This document shows positions 51,140 to 60,632 of a stretch of 64,000 nucleotides of DNA, piece by piece. Both the position numbers and the translations under genes were made by a program. This DNA is from Ravibacter arvi. GTDB lineage: Bacteria; Bacteroidota; Bacteroidia; Cytophagales; Spirosomataceae. The DNA lies in NCBI RefSeq assembly GCF_039540405.1, contig NZ_BAABEY010000036.1, positions 620,001 to 684,000 on the forward strand, given 5' to 3'. Numbering within the stretch: position 1 is the stretch's first letter; each line of letters begins with the position of its first letter. Below the pieces are notes generated by a model. The model had not been told where the DNA came from and searched no databases. It saw only the letters and a list, made by a program, of their open reading frames with translations.

Positions 51140-51170
51140 TTGATATTATTTTCCAGGTAAGTTAAATTTG
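51140..51170 (+). promoter_or_regulatory. Bacteroidota-type promoter of tdh-kbl
   Basis: TTG at 51140-51142 and TAAATTTG at 51163-51170 are 20 bases apart, an almost ideal TTG-N20-TAnnTTTG promoter. The tdh start follows about 84 bases downstream. The gap to the divergent Lrp gene holds A/T-rich sequence that could bind Lrp, but I see no consensus I can defend. Confidence 0.6.
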
Positions 51171-51253
51171 TTCGTAATTATTATTGAATACTTCATCAAC
51201 AGACCTGGGAGGGAGGGTTTCTACTCCTCCCTCCTTTACAACTTCTTAAGACC

Positions 51254-52216
51254 ATGTCCGCAGATAAAATTCTTGTGACCGGGGCAAACGGGCAATTGGG
51301 ATCTGTTCTGATTCCTCATTTGCGCTCCCTCTACGGGGAGGAGAATGTGCTGGCGACGGATATCCGGAAGAGCGATCAGCCCGATGCGCATTTTGAACTT
51401 CTGAACGCGTCGGACGAACGGGCGTTATCGGCGCTTATCCGCCGGAACCGCGTTACGCAGGTATATCATTTGGCCGCTATCCTGTCAGCCAAAGGAGAGG
51501 AAAACCCGCTTTCGACCTGGTCTGTCAATACGAGTACTTTTTTCAATGTGCTGGAGGCCTCCCGCTGTGCGGAGGTCCGCAAGGTTTTCTTCCCGAGCTC
51601 GATCGCAGTTTTCGGAACCAATATAGACCGCGAACTCGCCGGCCAGCAGGCGCCTTTGCTGCCATCAACCGCCTACGGAATGAGCAAGGCTGCTTCCGAA
51701 AACTGGTCCCATTACTACTATAACCGGTACGGGCTTGACATCCGGTCGGTGCGCTACCCGGGCATTGTCGGTTACCAGTCAATGCCGGGCGGCGGGACTA
51801 CCGACTATGCGGTGGATATTTACCATAAGGCAGTGCGCGGCGAGGCTTTCTCCTGCTTTCTGGAAGCGGGTACTACTTTGCCTATGATCTATATGGACGA
51901 CGCTATTACGGCCACACTCCAATTGATGGAGGCCCCGGCTGCACGGCTTAAGGTAAGGACGTCGTACAACCTGGCCGGAATGAGTTTTAGCCCGGCGGAA
52001 ATCGCGACGGAGATCCGGAAGTTTATTCCGAATTTTGAAATACAATATGCACCGGACTTCAGGCAGCAAATCGCCGAATCATGGCCGAAGCGGATCGATG
52101 ATGCCGAGGCGAGGGCAGACTGGGGCTGGAAACCGCATTATGACCTGGCCCTGATGACCCGTGACATGATTCAGCACCTGGAAGCGAAATATCACCGCGA
52201 ACCGGTACATCAATAA
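51254..52216 (+). CDS. tdh: L-threonine 3-dehydrogenase, SDR type
   Basis: A 320-residue NAD-dependent extended SDR. The Rossmann motif is GANGQLGSVL near residue 9. The active-site pattern is SSIAVFG, then YGMSKAASENWSHYY with the catalytic Tyr and Lys. SDR-type TDH, unlike the zinc MDR enzyme of enterobacteria, is usual in Bacteroidota and eukaryotes. It oxidises threonine to 2-amino-3-ketobutyrate, cleaved by Kbl, which is encoded 28 bases downstream. The C-terminal region (YNLAGMSFSPAEIATEI) matches the family. Confidence 0.93.
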   Translation: MSADKILVTGANGQLGSVLIPHLRSLYGEENVLATDIRKSDQPDAHFELLNASDERALSALIRRNRVTQVYHLAAILSAKGEENPLSTWSVNTSTFFNVLEASRCAEVRKVFFPSSIAVFGTNIDRELAGQQAPLLPSTAYGMSKAASENWSHYYYNRYGLDIRSVRYPGIVGYQSMPGGGTTDYAVDIYHKAVRGEAFSCFLEAGTTLPMIYMDDAITATLQLMEAPAARLKVRTSYNLAGMSFSPAEIATEIRKFIPNFEIQYAPDFRQQIAESWPKRIDDAEARADWGWKPHYDLALMTRDMIQHLEAKYHREPVHQ

Positions 52217-52244
52217 CTACTTTAATCCCATCCGTATCTGCATT

Positions 52245-53435
52245 ATGTTTGACAAGGTAAGAAATGAGCTGGCCGATGAGCTTAACGCGATAAAAGAAGC
52301 CGGTTTGTATAAAAAAGAGCGTATCATCACCACGCCACAATCAGCGCGTATCGGTGTAGCCGGCGGTCAGGAAGTGCTGAATTTTTGTGCAAATAACTAC
52401 CTGGGTCTTTCCTCTCATCCGGAAGTGGTGCAGGCGGGAATTGAAGCCATACTTTCACACGGCTTTGGCATGTCTTCAGTCCGTTTTATCTGCGGGACGC
52501 AGGATATTCATAAGGAACTGGAGCGTAAGACGGCGGAATTCCTCGGAACAGAAGATTGTATTCTTTACGCGGCCGCCTTTGATGCCAACGGCGGCGTGTT
52601 CGAGCCGCTCCTCGGCGAGGACGATGCCATTATTTCGGATGAACTAAACCATGCCTCCATTATTGACGGGATCAGGCTCTGTAAGGCCAAAAGATATCGT
52701 TACAGGAATAATGATATGGAAGACCTTCGCGTGCAGCTTGAGGCGGCGCGGGGAGCACGCAGGATTCTGGTCGTAACGGACGGCGTGTTTTCAATGGACG
52801 GGACCATTGCTCAGCTGGATAAAATCTGTGACCTGGCTGAGGAGTTTGGCGCAATGGTGATGATCGACGAATGTCACGCTACCGGTTTTATCGGCAAAAC
52901 CGGGCGCGGTACGCATGAGCTGCGGCAAGTGATGGGCCGGGTCGATATTATTACCGGCACTTACGGCAAAGCGCTCGGCGGCGCTTCAGGCGGCTTTACT
53001 GCTGCACGGAGGGAAATTGTGGAAATGTTGCGTCAGCGCTCGCGGCCCTACCTGTTTTCGAATACGCTCGCGCCTTCCATCGTCGGCGCTTCTATCAAGG
53101 TACTTGACCTGCTTTCAGCTTCTACGGAGCTGAGAGACAAGCTGGAGGCCAATACACGTTTCTTCAGGGAAAAAATGACGGCAGCGGGGTTTGACATTAT
53201 CCCGGGGGAGCACCCGATTGTGCCGGTAATGCTATATGATGCGCCGCTTGCCCAGCAATTTGCTTCGGATCTTCTTGAGGAGGGGATTTACGTCATCGGC
53301 TTTTTCTACCCGGTAGTACCCAAGGGTAAAGCCAGAATTCGCGTACAGGTCTCTGCGGGCCACGAAAAAGAACACCTTGAGAAAGCGGTAAACGCCTTTA
53401 CAAAGGTGGGTAAAAAGTTGGGGGTGATTGCTTAA
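52245..53435 (+). CDS. kbl: 2-amino-3-ketobutyrate CoA ligase (glycine C-acetyltransferase)
   Basis: A 396-residue PLP enzyme of the alpha-oxoamine synthase family. It converts 2-amino-3-ketobutyrate and CoA to glycine and acetyl-CoA. NFCANNYLGLSSHP opens the core, DECHATGFIGKTGRGT carries the cofactor-binding Asp, and the PLP Lys is in TYGKALGGASGG near residue 245. It forms an operon with tdh, completing threonine catabolism. Its stop overlaps the nuoM stop on the opposite strand through a shared TTAA. Confidence 0.96.
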   Translation: MFDKVRNELADELNAIKEAGLYKKERIITTPQSARIGVAGGQEVLNFCANNYLGLSSHPEVVQAGIEAILSHGFGMSSVRFICGTQDIHKELERKTAEFLGTEDCILYAAAFDANGGVFEPLLGEDDAIISDELNHASIIDGIRLCKAKRYRYRNNDMEDLRVQLEAARGARRILVVTDGVFSMDGTIAQLDKICDLAEEFGAMVMIDECHATGFIGKTGRGTHELRQVMGRVDIITGTYGKALGGASGGFTAARREIVEMLRQRSRPYLFSNTLAPSIVGASIKVLDLLSASTELRDKLEANTRFFREKMTAAGFDIIPGEHPIVPVMLYDAPLAQQFASDLLEEGIYVIGFFYPVVPKGKARIRVQVSAGHEKEHLEKAVNAFTKVGKKLGVIA

Positions 53436-55102
53436 AGCTGCCGCAATACGCCTATCAGGCTTCCGACGGTTTCCTGCGTGGTATTGAACACAAGATTGGG
53501 GAATATCCCGAGCAGGAGCGTCAGTACGGCTAAGGTGACCAGGAGCCCGGTTTCACGGGAAGTCAGATCGGTGAGCAGTTTTTCATCCCCGCCGTACCAC
53601 AGATTCCCGAAAAACATACGCTGGTAGGTCCACAGGCAGTACATGGCTGCCAAAACGATGCCCAATGTCGAGACGGCAGGTATCCAGGCAGGGATCTGGC
53701 CGGCGCCGAATGCTCCCATCAGGGTAAAGAGCTCGCCGATGAATCCTGAAAAGCCGGGGAGGCCCAGTGTTGCAAAAAAGGCGATCCCGGTCATAACAGT
53801 ATATTTTGGCATGATCCTGATGAGCCCTTTGTAATGATCGATTCCCCGATCGTGCGTGCGCTCGTAGAGCACGCCGGCCAGCAGGAATAGCATCGACGAT
53901 AAAACGCCGTGACTAACCATCTGGTAGATCGCGCCGTTGAAGCCTTCAGCTGTAAAGGCAGCAATACCCAACAAGACAAACCCCATGTGGGAAACGGAGC
54001 TATAGGCAATCATTTTCTTTAGATCCTGCTGTGCCAGTGCGTTGAAGCCGCCGTATACAATGGAAAGCGCCGCCAAAATGGCAAGGGGGATAGAGTTTTC
54101 AAAGGCTTCGACCGGGAAAAAGCCGTCAACTATCCGGATGAGGCCATATCCGCCTACTTTTAGAAGAATACCGGCAAGCACGACCGATACCGGCGTTGGC
54201 GCTTCCACGTGCGCATCCGGAAGCCAGGTGTGCACCGGAACCACGGGGAGTTTTACGGCGAACCCGATCAGTAGCAGCCAGAAAGCAAGTGTTCTGACGG
54301 GCAGCGGCCCGAGCTGCATGACGGTTTCCGTATGTAACAATGAACCCGGTATGTAGTTGCCGGGATCCATGAGGTAACCGAAACGGAAGGTATGGACCAA
54401 CTTGCCGGGGTCAATGGCATTTTCCGCAAGCAATTGCTGAACCGAACGGATTATTTCCGGGGTTGCCGAAGCAGTATCGGGGACGAGCCCCAGCAGGGCG
54501 GCAGTTTCTGCCGGATCAATGGCTGATAGATAAAGGCCGATCATCACGATCAGAATTAGCAGCGAACCCGCGAAAGTGTAAACAAAAAACTTGAGCGCTG
54601 CATACTCTCTCCTGTCGCCGCCCCAAAGCCCGATAAGGAAATACATGGGGAGCAGCATAAATTCAAAAAACAGGTAGAAGAGAAAGAAGTCCTGTGCGAC
54701 GAAACAGCCTATAATGCTTGCACTCAAAACAAGGTAGAGCGCAAAGTAGGTTTTTGACCGGGTGTGTATGGCCCAGCTGCTTATTGCGCCCGCCAGTAAA
54801 ACCAGTACCGCCAAAGCCACCAGTGCAAGGTTAAGACCGTCGATACCTACCGCATAGTCGATTGAAACACGACCCAGGCTCCCCAGGTCCAGGGTGATCC
54901 AGTTTAAGGTCTGCGCGAGCTGCAAGGAAGGGTTCCCGTTTTGAAAGGCCTGTATCATCAGGATCGCCCAAAAGGCTTCCAGAAGCAGAACACCAACGGT
55001 GAAATTGCGAAGCAAAGTCGGCCGGTCCGGGAGCAGGAAGCTCAGCAAAGCGCCCGAGAGGGGCGTTGCGATTAAAAGCGAAACCAGGTAATTGTCAAGC
55101 AT
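53432..55102 (-). CDS. nuoM: NADH-quinone oxidoreductase subunit M-like protein
   Basis: A 556-residue integral membrane protein with about 14 helices, one of the three antiporter-like proton-pumping subunits of complex I. The core motif LPDAHVEAPTPVSVVLAGILLKVGGYGL is intact, as is the key charged residue region FLFYLFFEFMLLPMYF and KKMIAYSSVSHMGF. I use the ATG at 55102 (MLDNYLVSLLI); a longer in-frame reading extends into nuoL. It lies 17 bases downstream of nuoL. A TTAA shared with the kbl stop ends the operon, with no nuoN beyond. Confidence 0.93.
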   Translation of the reverse strand: MLDNYLVSLLIATPLSGALLSFLLPDRPTLLRNFTVGVLLLEAFWAILMIQAFQNGNPSLQLAQTLNWITLDLGSLGRVSIDYAVGIDGLNLALVALAVLVLLAGAISSWAIHTRSKTYFALYLVLSASIIGCFVAQDFFLFYLFFEFMLLPMYFLIGLWGGDRREYAALKFFVYTFAGSLLILIVMIGLYLSAIDPAETAALLGLVPDTASATPEIIRSVQQLLAENAIDPGKLVHTFRFGYLMDPGNYIPGSLLHTETVMQLGPLPVRTLAFWLLLIGFAVKLPVVPVHTWLPDAHVEAPTPVSVVLAGILLKVGGYGLIRIVDGFFPVEAFENSIPLAILAALSIVYGGFNALAQQDLKKMIAYSSVSHMGFVLLGIAAFTAEGFNGAIYQMVSHGVLSSMLFLLAGVLYERTHDRGIDHYKGLIRIMPKYTVMTGIAFFATLGLPGFSGFIGELFTLMGAFGAGQIPAWIPAVSTLGIVLAAMYCLWTYQRMFFGNLWYGGDEKLLTDLTSRETGLLVTLAVLTLLLGIFPNLVFNTTQETVGSLIGVLRQL

Positions 55103-55119
55103 ATCAAACAAGCATTTCT

Positions 55120-57051
55120 TTATTGGCCGGCCATGATCCAGGCGACCAGCAATAACAGACTGATAAAGGTAACCAGATAATAGGTTTGGATTCGCCCGTT
55201 CTGGAAGCTCCTGACGAGCTGTCCGATTTGTCGGGCGCAGGTTGTTACCAGTTTTACCACCCCATCCACGATTATCCGGTCGATCCAATTGACTGCGCTG
55301 GCAGTGGTCACCATAGCCCATCCGAGCAGGTTAATGAAGCCGTCGATCACGTAGATTTCCAGGTTTTTCAATACTTCGGCTGCCCATTGAAAAGGCGCCA
55401 GGAAGAATGTTGAAAAATGACGATCCTCCCGGTAGTCGCGGAGCAAAGCAAAGCGGTTCCGGTCGGAGTCTTCCCGGAGTTCGGGTAAGCCGGGTACAGT
55501 CTGTACTTTTCGGGTAGCTATAAAAATCGCCAGGATTGAAATCACTACGGAAGCCGCGGGGACAAAAAGGCCATGTGCATGCGCGGTCAATTCCAGGTGC
55601 CGGGCAAACCAGCCGTTTGCGGCATCAACCGGGTTCCCGGAAAAAAACAGGAAGAAAGATAGCAGCGATAAAATTCCCGTGGGCGCGAGCATCAGTGCCC
55701 CGGACTCGTGCGGATGAATGTCCCCGGTGTGATAGCGTGGCGCGCCGAAAAAGACAAGCCGGACCTGGCGGGTCATGTAATAGGCGGTGAGGCCTGCAGC
55801 AGCCATTGCGATGACAAGCGCCACATAGGCAAAGCCGCCCCAGGCAGTAGCTTTTGCAGCGGCTGAAATAAAAATGGCATCTTTTGACAAGAATCCGGAA
55901 AAGAAAGGCAAACCCGCCAAGGCGGCAGAGCAAACCAGGTAGCAGGCGAAAGTAACCGGCAGTTTTGAACGGAGCCCGCCCATCAGCCGCATGTCCTGCC
56001 GGTCAAAACTGATTCCTTTCCCGGGCGTGAGGGCATGTATGACCGAGCCAGCAGAAAGGAAGAGCCCGGCTTTAAAAAAGGCGTGGGTGACGAGATGAAA
56101 CATCGCAAGCTGCCAGGCGCCGGTCCCGATCGCAAAAACCATCAATCCGAGTTGCGATTGAGTGGAATACGCGAGCACTCTTTTTATATCCCAGGCGAAA
56201 CAAGCCCTGATGGCGCCGTCGGCCATGGTAATGAGGCCGATGCCGGCGATTATCATTTCGGCGGTGGGCGTAAGCAGAAAGGCGACGCGTGCCATCAGGT
56301 AAATCCCGGCAGCGACCATGGTTGCTGCATGGATAAGCGCAGATACCGGGGTTGGGCCTTCCATCGCGTCGGGTAGCCAGGCCGACAACGGGAACTGAGC
56401 GGATTTTCCCATACAGCCGCCAAATAGCAGCAGGCCGATAACGGTGAGGCCGGCCGGGGGAATCGTCGCGACCTGTCGGGACAATAGCGCGAAATCAGCC
56501 GTCCCGGTATGGTAAATGAGAAGCAGGATGCCGCTCAGGAATGCCGCATCCCCGATCCGGTTCATGATAAAGGCTTTTTGAGCGGCCCAAACGGTACGTG
56601 GTTTCCGGTTCCAGAACCCGATTAGCAGATAGGAGCAAAGGCCGACCAGTTCCCAGAATGCATAAATGATAATCAGGTTTCCCGCCAGCAGTATTCCTAT
56701 CATTGAGAACAGGAAAAGCTGAATGAATCCAAAATAACGGGCAATGTTGCTATCGCCTTTCATATAGCCGATGGAATAGCATTGTACCAGCAGTGCTATG
56801 CCGTGAACCAACGGCAGCATGAACGCGGTTAACGCATCGGTAGAAAGAGCGAGGTCAAGCCTGAACATTTTCCCGGAAACCCAGGGATATACCAAAGCCA
56901 GTTCTTTCCCGGCTGCCATTATGCTGACTACGAGCCCCGAAGCCGTTGCGATACACCCCAAAAGCCCCGCAACGGGAGTTAAGGATCTGCCTGAAACCAG
57001 TAAGATCAAAGCGGTGGTTAATGGTATTCCAATCAGTAATCCTATTTCCAT
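55120..57051 (-). CDS. nuoL: NADH-quinone oxidoreductase subunit L-like protein
   Basis: A 643-residue membrane subunit with about 16 helices, first in this two-gene operon. The proton-channel signature FWELVGLCSYLLIGFW and the conserved LPDAMEGPTPVSALIHAATMVAAGIYLM motif are present. The C-terminal stretch (about 520-643) includes the long lateral helix that braces the other antiporter subunits. Complex I pumps protons as it passes electrons from NADH to quinone. The other nuo genes are not in the window, so nuoLM is separated from the main cluster or belongs to a distinct L/M complex. Confidence 0.93.
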   Translation of the reverse strand: MEIGLLIGIPLTTALILLVSGRSLTPVAGLLGCIATASGLVVSIMAAGKELALVYPWVSGKMFRLDLALSTDALTAFMLPLVHGIALLVQCYSIGYMKGDSNIARYFGFIQLFLFSMIGILLAGNLIIIYAFWELVGLCSYLLIGFWNRKPRTVWAAQKAFIMNRIGDAAFLSGILLLIYHTGTADFALLSRQVATIPPAGLTVIGLLLFGGCMGKSAQFPLSAWLPDAMEGPTPVSALIHAATMVAAGIYLMARVAFLLTPTAEMIIAGIGLITMADGAIRACFAWDIKRVLAYSTQSQLGLMVFAIGTGAWQLAMFHLVTHAFFKAGLFLSAGSVIHALTPGKGISFDRQDMRLMGGLRSKLPVTFACYLVCSAALAGLPFFSGFLSKDAIFISAAAKATAWGGFAYVALVIAMAAAGLTAYYMTRQVRLVFFGAPRYHTGDIHPHESGALMLAPTGILSLLSFFLFFSGNPVDAANGWFARHLELTAHAHGLFVPAASVVISILAIFIATRKVQTVPGLPELREDSDRNRFALLRDYREDRHFSTFFLAPFQWAAEVLKNLEIYVIDGFINLLGWAMVTTASAVNWIDRIIVDGVVKLVTTCARQIGQLVRSFQNGRIQTYYLVTFISLLLLVAWIMAGQ

Positions 57052-57353
57052 ACTTCACTTGCCGGAATGTAATTGACCGTTTTATTCGGTTCGCGAAACC
57101 GGGACTCCGGCAAATTACGACCATACAAGCGAAATTGCCATGAAGAATCCCTGTTGTGCAGGAGAAGCGCTGGGGCATGAGGTACAGCCATCCGGAAGGC
57201 GAAAACGGTAGATACTAAAAAAGCTCTGCAAATATCTTTAATAAATGAGCGAAATCAAACCGTAATACTAAATGGTCTATAAATCCTATCGAGAAATGGA
57301 ATACTACTGACGTTCCGGTGGAATTGTGTGCTTTTACCGGCAGGAGCCGGTGA
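57052..57353. other. Intergenic stretch between nuoL and recJ
   Basis: These 302 bases hold no gene I can support. A short hairpin (ACCGGC/GCCGGT, 57336-57351) lies next to the recJ stop but lacks a T-run on the minus strand. Confidence 0.4.
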
Positions 57354-59075
57354 TCAAGGCGTGCTCATCCTGATATCTTTTACCATCAGCTGAAGCGTTC
57401 GGTTTCCCCGGAAAACGTTTTCTTCGAGTGTATAGCACAGGGAGAAGGGCTTTTTTGTCATGAGCTGATCGAGGAATCCGGTTGCGCCGAAAGCTACCGC
57501 AGTAAAGGGACCCGTCCCGTTTTGATGAACCTCCAGCTTCAGGTGCTTTTCTTTCATGATATACGGGTTCCTGTACAATTCGAGGCCATGGGAGACGAAG
57601 ACCGGGGGCATGTTTTCGGGACCGAAAGGCGCCATTTGTTTAAGCAGCCTGTAGAATTTGGGGGTGATGTCGGTAAATGAAATTTCGAGATCTACCGATA
57701 CGCTCGGTATGAGCTGTTCCGGTGAGATGCGTTCCCGTACTACCTCGTCAAATTTTAACCTGAAAGCCGTGACATTCTCAACCGGAAGGGTCATGCCGGC
57801 CGCGAAAGTATGACCGCCAAATTGTTCCAGGAGTTCGGCGCAGGCTTCTATGGCTTCATACAGGTCAAAGCCCGGCACTGACCGTGCCGAACCGGTTGCT
57901 TTTCCGTTGGAGTGAGTAAAGATAATGGTGGGCCGATGGTAATGCTCAATGCACCGGCTTGCAACGATCCCGATAACTCCCTTGTGCCAGTTTTCCTGGT
58001 ACAAAACGGTGCTGCTGGCGTTACGAAGCCAATCGTCCTGCTCGATCATGACAAGCGCTTCATCTGTAATGCTCGAATCAAAATTTCGCCGGTCCAGGTT
58101 ATAGCGGTTGATTTCGATAGCGAAATCTTCTGCGTCGGACACGGCGGTTGCCAGGAGCAGCTTAACGGCTTCACGGGCGTGCTTGATGCGGCCGGCGGCA
58201 TTGATTCTCGGAGCCAGTGCAAAAACAACCTGGGTAATGTTGACTTCACCGGCGAGGCCCGCTACGTTCATCAGCGCTTTAAGGCCGGGCCGCGGGCTTG
58301 TGTTGAGGAGTTGAAGACCATGGTAGGCCAATATCCGGTTTTCGCCGGTAATAGGGACAATATCGGCGGCTGTACTGACCATAACCAGGTCGAGGTAGGC
58401 CAATACCTCGTCGGCGGGAATACGACGGGCGCTGGCCAGGGCCTGGGCGAGCTTGAACCCGATGCCGCAGCCGGTCAGTTCTTTATAGGGATAAGGACAA
58501 TCGCTCCGTTTCGGGTCCAGTACCGCAACGGCGGCCGGGAGCCGGTCGCCGGGCCTGTGGTGATCGCAAATGATGAAGTCGATGCCCCGCCTTGCGGCTT
58601 CCCCGACTTTATCCAGAGATTTAATACCGCAATCAAGAGCGACAATCAGGCCGATGCCATTTTGCTCGGCCCAATCAATAGACTGCCAGGATATGCCGTA
58701 ACCTTCCGCGTAGCGATCGGGGATGTAATAGTCAACGGCTTCGTAAAACCTGCACAGAAAGCCATAAAAGAGGGCGACAGCTGTGCTCCCGTCTACATCG
58801 TAATCACCGTAAACCAGTATTTTTTCGCCTTCGGCAATCGCTTTTTGAAGACGGTCGACCGCCAGGTCCATGTCCCTCATCAGGAAAGGGTCATGAAGGT
58901 CTTCCAGGCTGGGTCTGAAAAAATGTTTGGCTTTCTCAAATGAGTCGATGCCGCGCTGTACCAATAACTTTGAAATAGCGGGCGGGACATTGATCTCCTG
59001 TTCCATTTGCGCTTCCCGGAGCGCCCGGTTTTCGTCGGCGACGGGCTGAATGATCCACCTCTTTTCTGCTTTCAT
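57354..59075 (-). CDS. recJ: Single-stranded-DNA-specific 5'-3' exonuclease RecJ
   Basis: A 573-residue DHH-superfamily nuclease for recombination and mismatch repair. The metal-binding motifs are YGDYDVDGSTAVAL near residue 95, ALDCGIKS and CDHHRPGD (the DHH motif itself). The DHHA1 domain contains GGHTFAAGMTL near 425 and the C-terminal OB-fold runs from about 470. Length is normal. It is a single gene with a large gap upstream and the nuoL operon downstream. Confidence 0.97.
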   Translation of the reverse strand: MKAEKRWIIQPVADENRALREAQMEQEINVPPAISKLLVQRGIDSFEKAKHFFRPSLEDLHDPFLMRDMDLAVDRLQKAIAEGEKILVYGDYDVDGSTAVALFYGFLCRFYEAVDYYIPDRYAEGYGISWQSIDWAEQNGIGLIVALDCGIKSLDKVGEAARRGIDFIICDHHRPGDRLPAAVAVLDPKRSDCPYPYKELTGCGIGFKLAQALASARRIPADEVLAYLDLVMVSTAADIVPITGENRILAYHGLQLLNTSPRPGLKALMNVAGLAGEVNITQVVFALAPRINAAGRIKHAREAVKLLLATAVSDAEDFAIEINRYNLDRRNFDSSITDEALVMIEQDDWLRNASSTVLYQENWHKGVIGIVASRCIEHYHRPTIIFTHSNGKATGSARSVPGFDLYEAIEACAELLEQFGGHTFAAGMTLPVENVTAFRLKFDEVVRERISPEQLIPSVSVDLEISFTDITPKFYRLLKQMAPFGPENMPPVFVSHGLELYRNPYIMKEKHLKLEVHQNGTGPFTAVAFGATGFLDQLMTKKPFSLCYTLEENVFRGNRTLQLMVKDIRMSTP

Positions 59076-59206
59076 CTGGCAAATATAGTATAGTAGTCTG
59101 GGATCAAACCGTTGTTTTCAGGCGGTCTGCCGGTATAGCCTGTACTTCAAATCCGCAAGACATTCACAACCAGGAGCCTTTGGCCGGTTTATGCGATTTG
59201 ACACGA

Positions 59207-59262
59207 AAAAGAGCAGCCGCTCATTTCACTTTAACGAAAAAATGAATGGGCGGCTGCTCTTT
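59207..59262 (-). terminator. Hairpin terminator of clpP
   Basis: AAAGAGCAGCCGC plus TCATTT pairs with AAATGAAT plus GGGCGGCTGCTCTTT across a short A-rich loop. On the minus strand the stem is followed by T-rich sequence, and it lies about 26 bases after the clpP stop. Confidence 0.85.
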
Positions 59263-59287
59263 GTGAGAACGTTTTTTTTGACAGATG

Positions 59288-59962
59288 TTATTTGTCTCTT
59301 GTCAGTACCTCGTCGATCAGACCGTAAGCCTTCGCTTCTTCGGAGCGGAACCACTTGTCGCGGTCCGAATCGAGTTCGATCTGTTCCGGTGTCTGTCCGG
59401 TATGGTTAGCCAGGATGCTGTAAAGCTCATCTCTCAGCTTCACGATTTCCCGGGCTGTAATTTCGATGTCTACCGATTGTCCCTGTGCACCGCCTGAAGG
59501 CTGGTGAATCATCACACGGGCATGGGGTAGGGCGGAACGCTTTCCTTTTGCCCCGCCAGCCAGTAAAACGGCGCCCATGGAGGCGGCAAGACTGGTGACT
59601 ACCGTGGCTACGTCAGGACGTACGTACTGCATCGTATCATAAATACCAAGACCGGCATAAACAGAGCCGCCGGGGCTGTTGATATACATAAGGATGTCTT
59701 TTTTTGCATCGGCAGACTCCAGGAACAGCAACTGTGCGACTACGATATTAGCGATATTGTCGTCGACACCGGTACCCATAAAAATGATACGATCGGCCAT
59801 GAGGCGGGAAAACACATCTACCTCGCGGAAGTTCATCGGGCGTTCTTCGATGACGGCGCGGGTCATGTTCTCAACTGTATGGTTGACGTACCCGTCAACA
59901 GTCAAACCGTTCATACCGAGGTGGTGAACGGCATATTTTCTAAATTCTTTTCCGAAATCCAT
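59288..59962 (-). CDS. clpP: ATP-dependent Clp protease proteolytic subunit
   Basis: A 224-residue serine protease forming a tetradecameric barrel that works with ClpX or ClpA-type unfoldases. The Ser nucleophile is in LAASMGAVLLAGG, the His in HARVMIHQPSGG, and the Asp in the later ELDSDRDKWF region. I set the start at MDFGKEF (59962); an ATG eight codons earlier is also in frame. No clpX is adjacent here. Confidence 0.95.
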   Translation of the reverse strand: MDFGKEFRKYAVHHLGMNGLTVDGYVNHTVENMTRAVIEERPMNFREVDVFSRLMADRIIFMGTGVDDNIANIVVAQLLFLESADAKKDILMYINSPGGSVYAGLGIYDTMQYVRPDVATVVTSLAASMGAVLLAGGAKGKRSALPHARVMIHQPSGGAQGQSVDIEITAREIVKLRDELYSILANHTGQTPEQIELDSDRDKWFRSEEAKAYGLIDEVLTRDK

Positions 59963-60072
59963 ATTACTTGATAATTGAATGATCAAACTTTCGAATTAAA
60001 ATACTATGCCCAACGTTGTGGATACAAAAATGGGACATTAGAAGAGAAATACTTGTCAGGAAAACTGTTAAA

Positions 60073-60447
60073 ATGTCAGATAAAACTATGAAAAGTTTTG
60101 AATATGTGCCGGAACGCATTCGGTTAGCCCGCCAGGCGAAGGGACTTTCACAGGAAAACATGGCAGATGCCCTTCATATTTCTACTACCGCCTACGGAGA
60201 TCTCGAACGAGGCAAGACCGAACTTACACTATCGCGGCTGGCCTCGGTTTGCGCGATCCTGGAAATTCCGATCGCTCAGCTGCTCAGCCCCGATCAGCAG
60301 AAGCAGGCCGAAGCAGAATGGCTGAAGGAGGAAAACCGGCGTCTTCACCGGGAGAATATGGAGCTTACCTTTAAAAATGAATTGTTGCAGGACCGCCTGA
60401 AAAAACTGCTGGCTGCCGGCTCTGAGCGGGAAAGGATTGGTTTCTAG
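60073..60447 (+). CDS. Small XRE-family transcriptional regulator with coiled-coil tail
   Basis: A 124-residue DNA-binding protein. The Cro/CI helix-turn-helix lies at about 12-65 (IRLARQAKGLSQENMADALHISTTAYGDLERGKTELTLSRL). The last 45 residues (AEWLKEENRRLHRENMELTFKNELLQDRLKKLL) form an amphipathic helix with heptad-like spacing, suggesting dimerisation. I take the ATG at 60073; an ATG at 60088 and a longer frame from 60016 are alternatives. Targets are unknown. Confidence 0.85.
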   Translation: MSDKTMKSFEYVPERIRLARQAKGLSQENMADALHISTTAYGDLERGKTELTLSRLASVCAILEIPIAQLLSPDQQKQAEAEWLKEENRRLHRENMELTFKNELLQDRLKKLLAAGSERERIGF

Positions 60448-60632
60448 AGCTTGTTTTGCCCGGAGACAGAGACGTTTAGCGCGTTTCGTTACGCTTTTTT
60501 GTAATATTGGTATTTCATTAGAACCTCTTCCTATACCGTGTCCTATGCCCTCTCTATCCTTTTCCGGTCATTTTCGGGAATTCAAGACCCATTTTAATCC
60601 CGGCCTTCGTCACAGCGACGTCGCTGTAAAAT

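Noticed and set aside
57331..57352. Terminator of recJ
   Set aside because: A 6-bp stem is present, but it is followed by AAAAG rather than a T-run on the minus strand.
57912..58943. 343-residue open frame on the plus strand opposite recJ
   Set aside because: It is a shadow of recJ with no domain, no start context and low-complexity amino-acid composition. recJ has all its motifs on the other strand.
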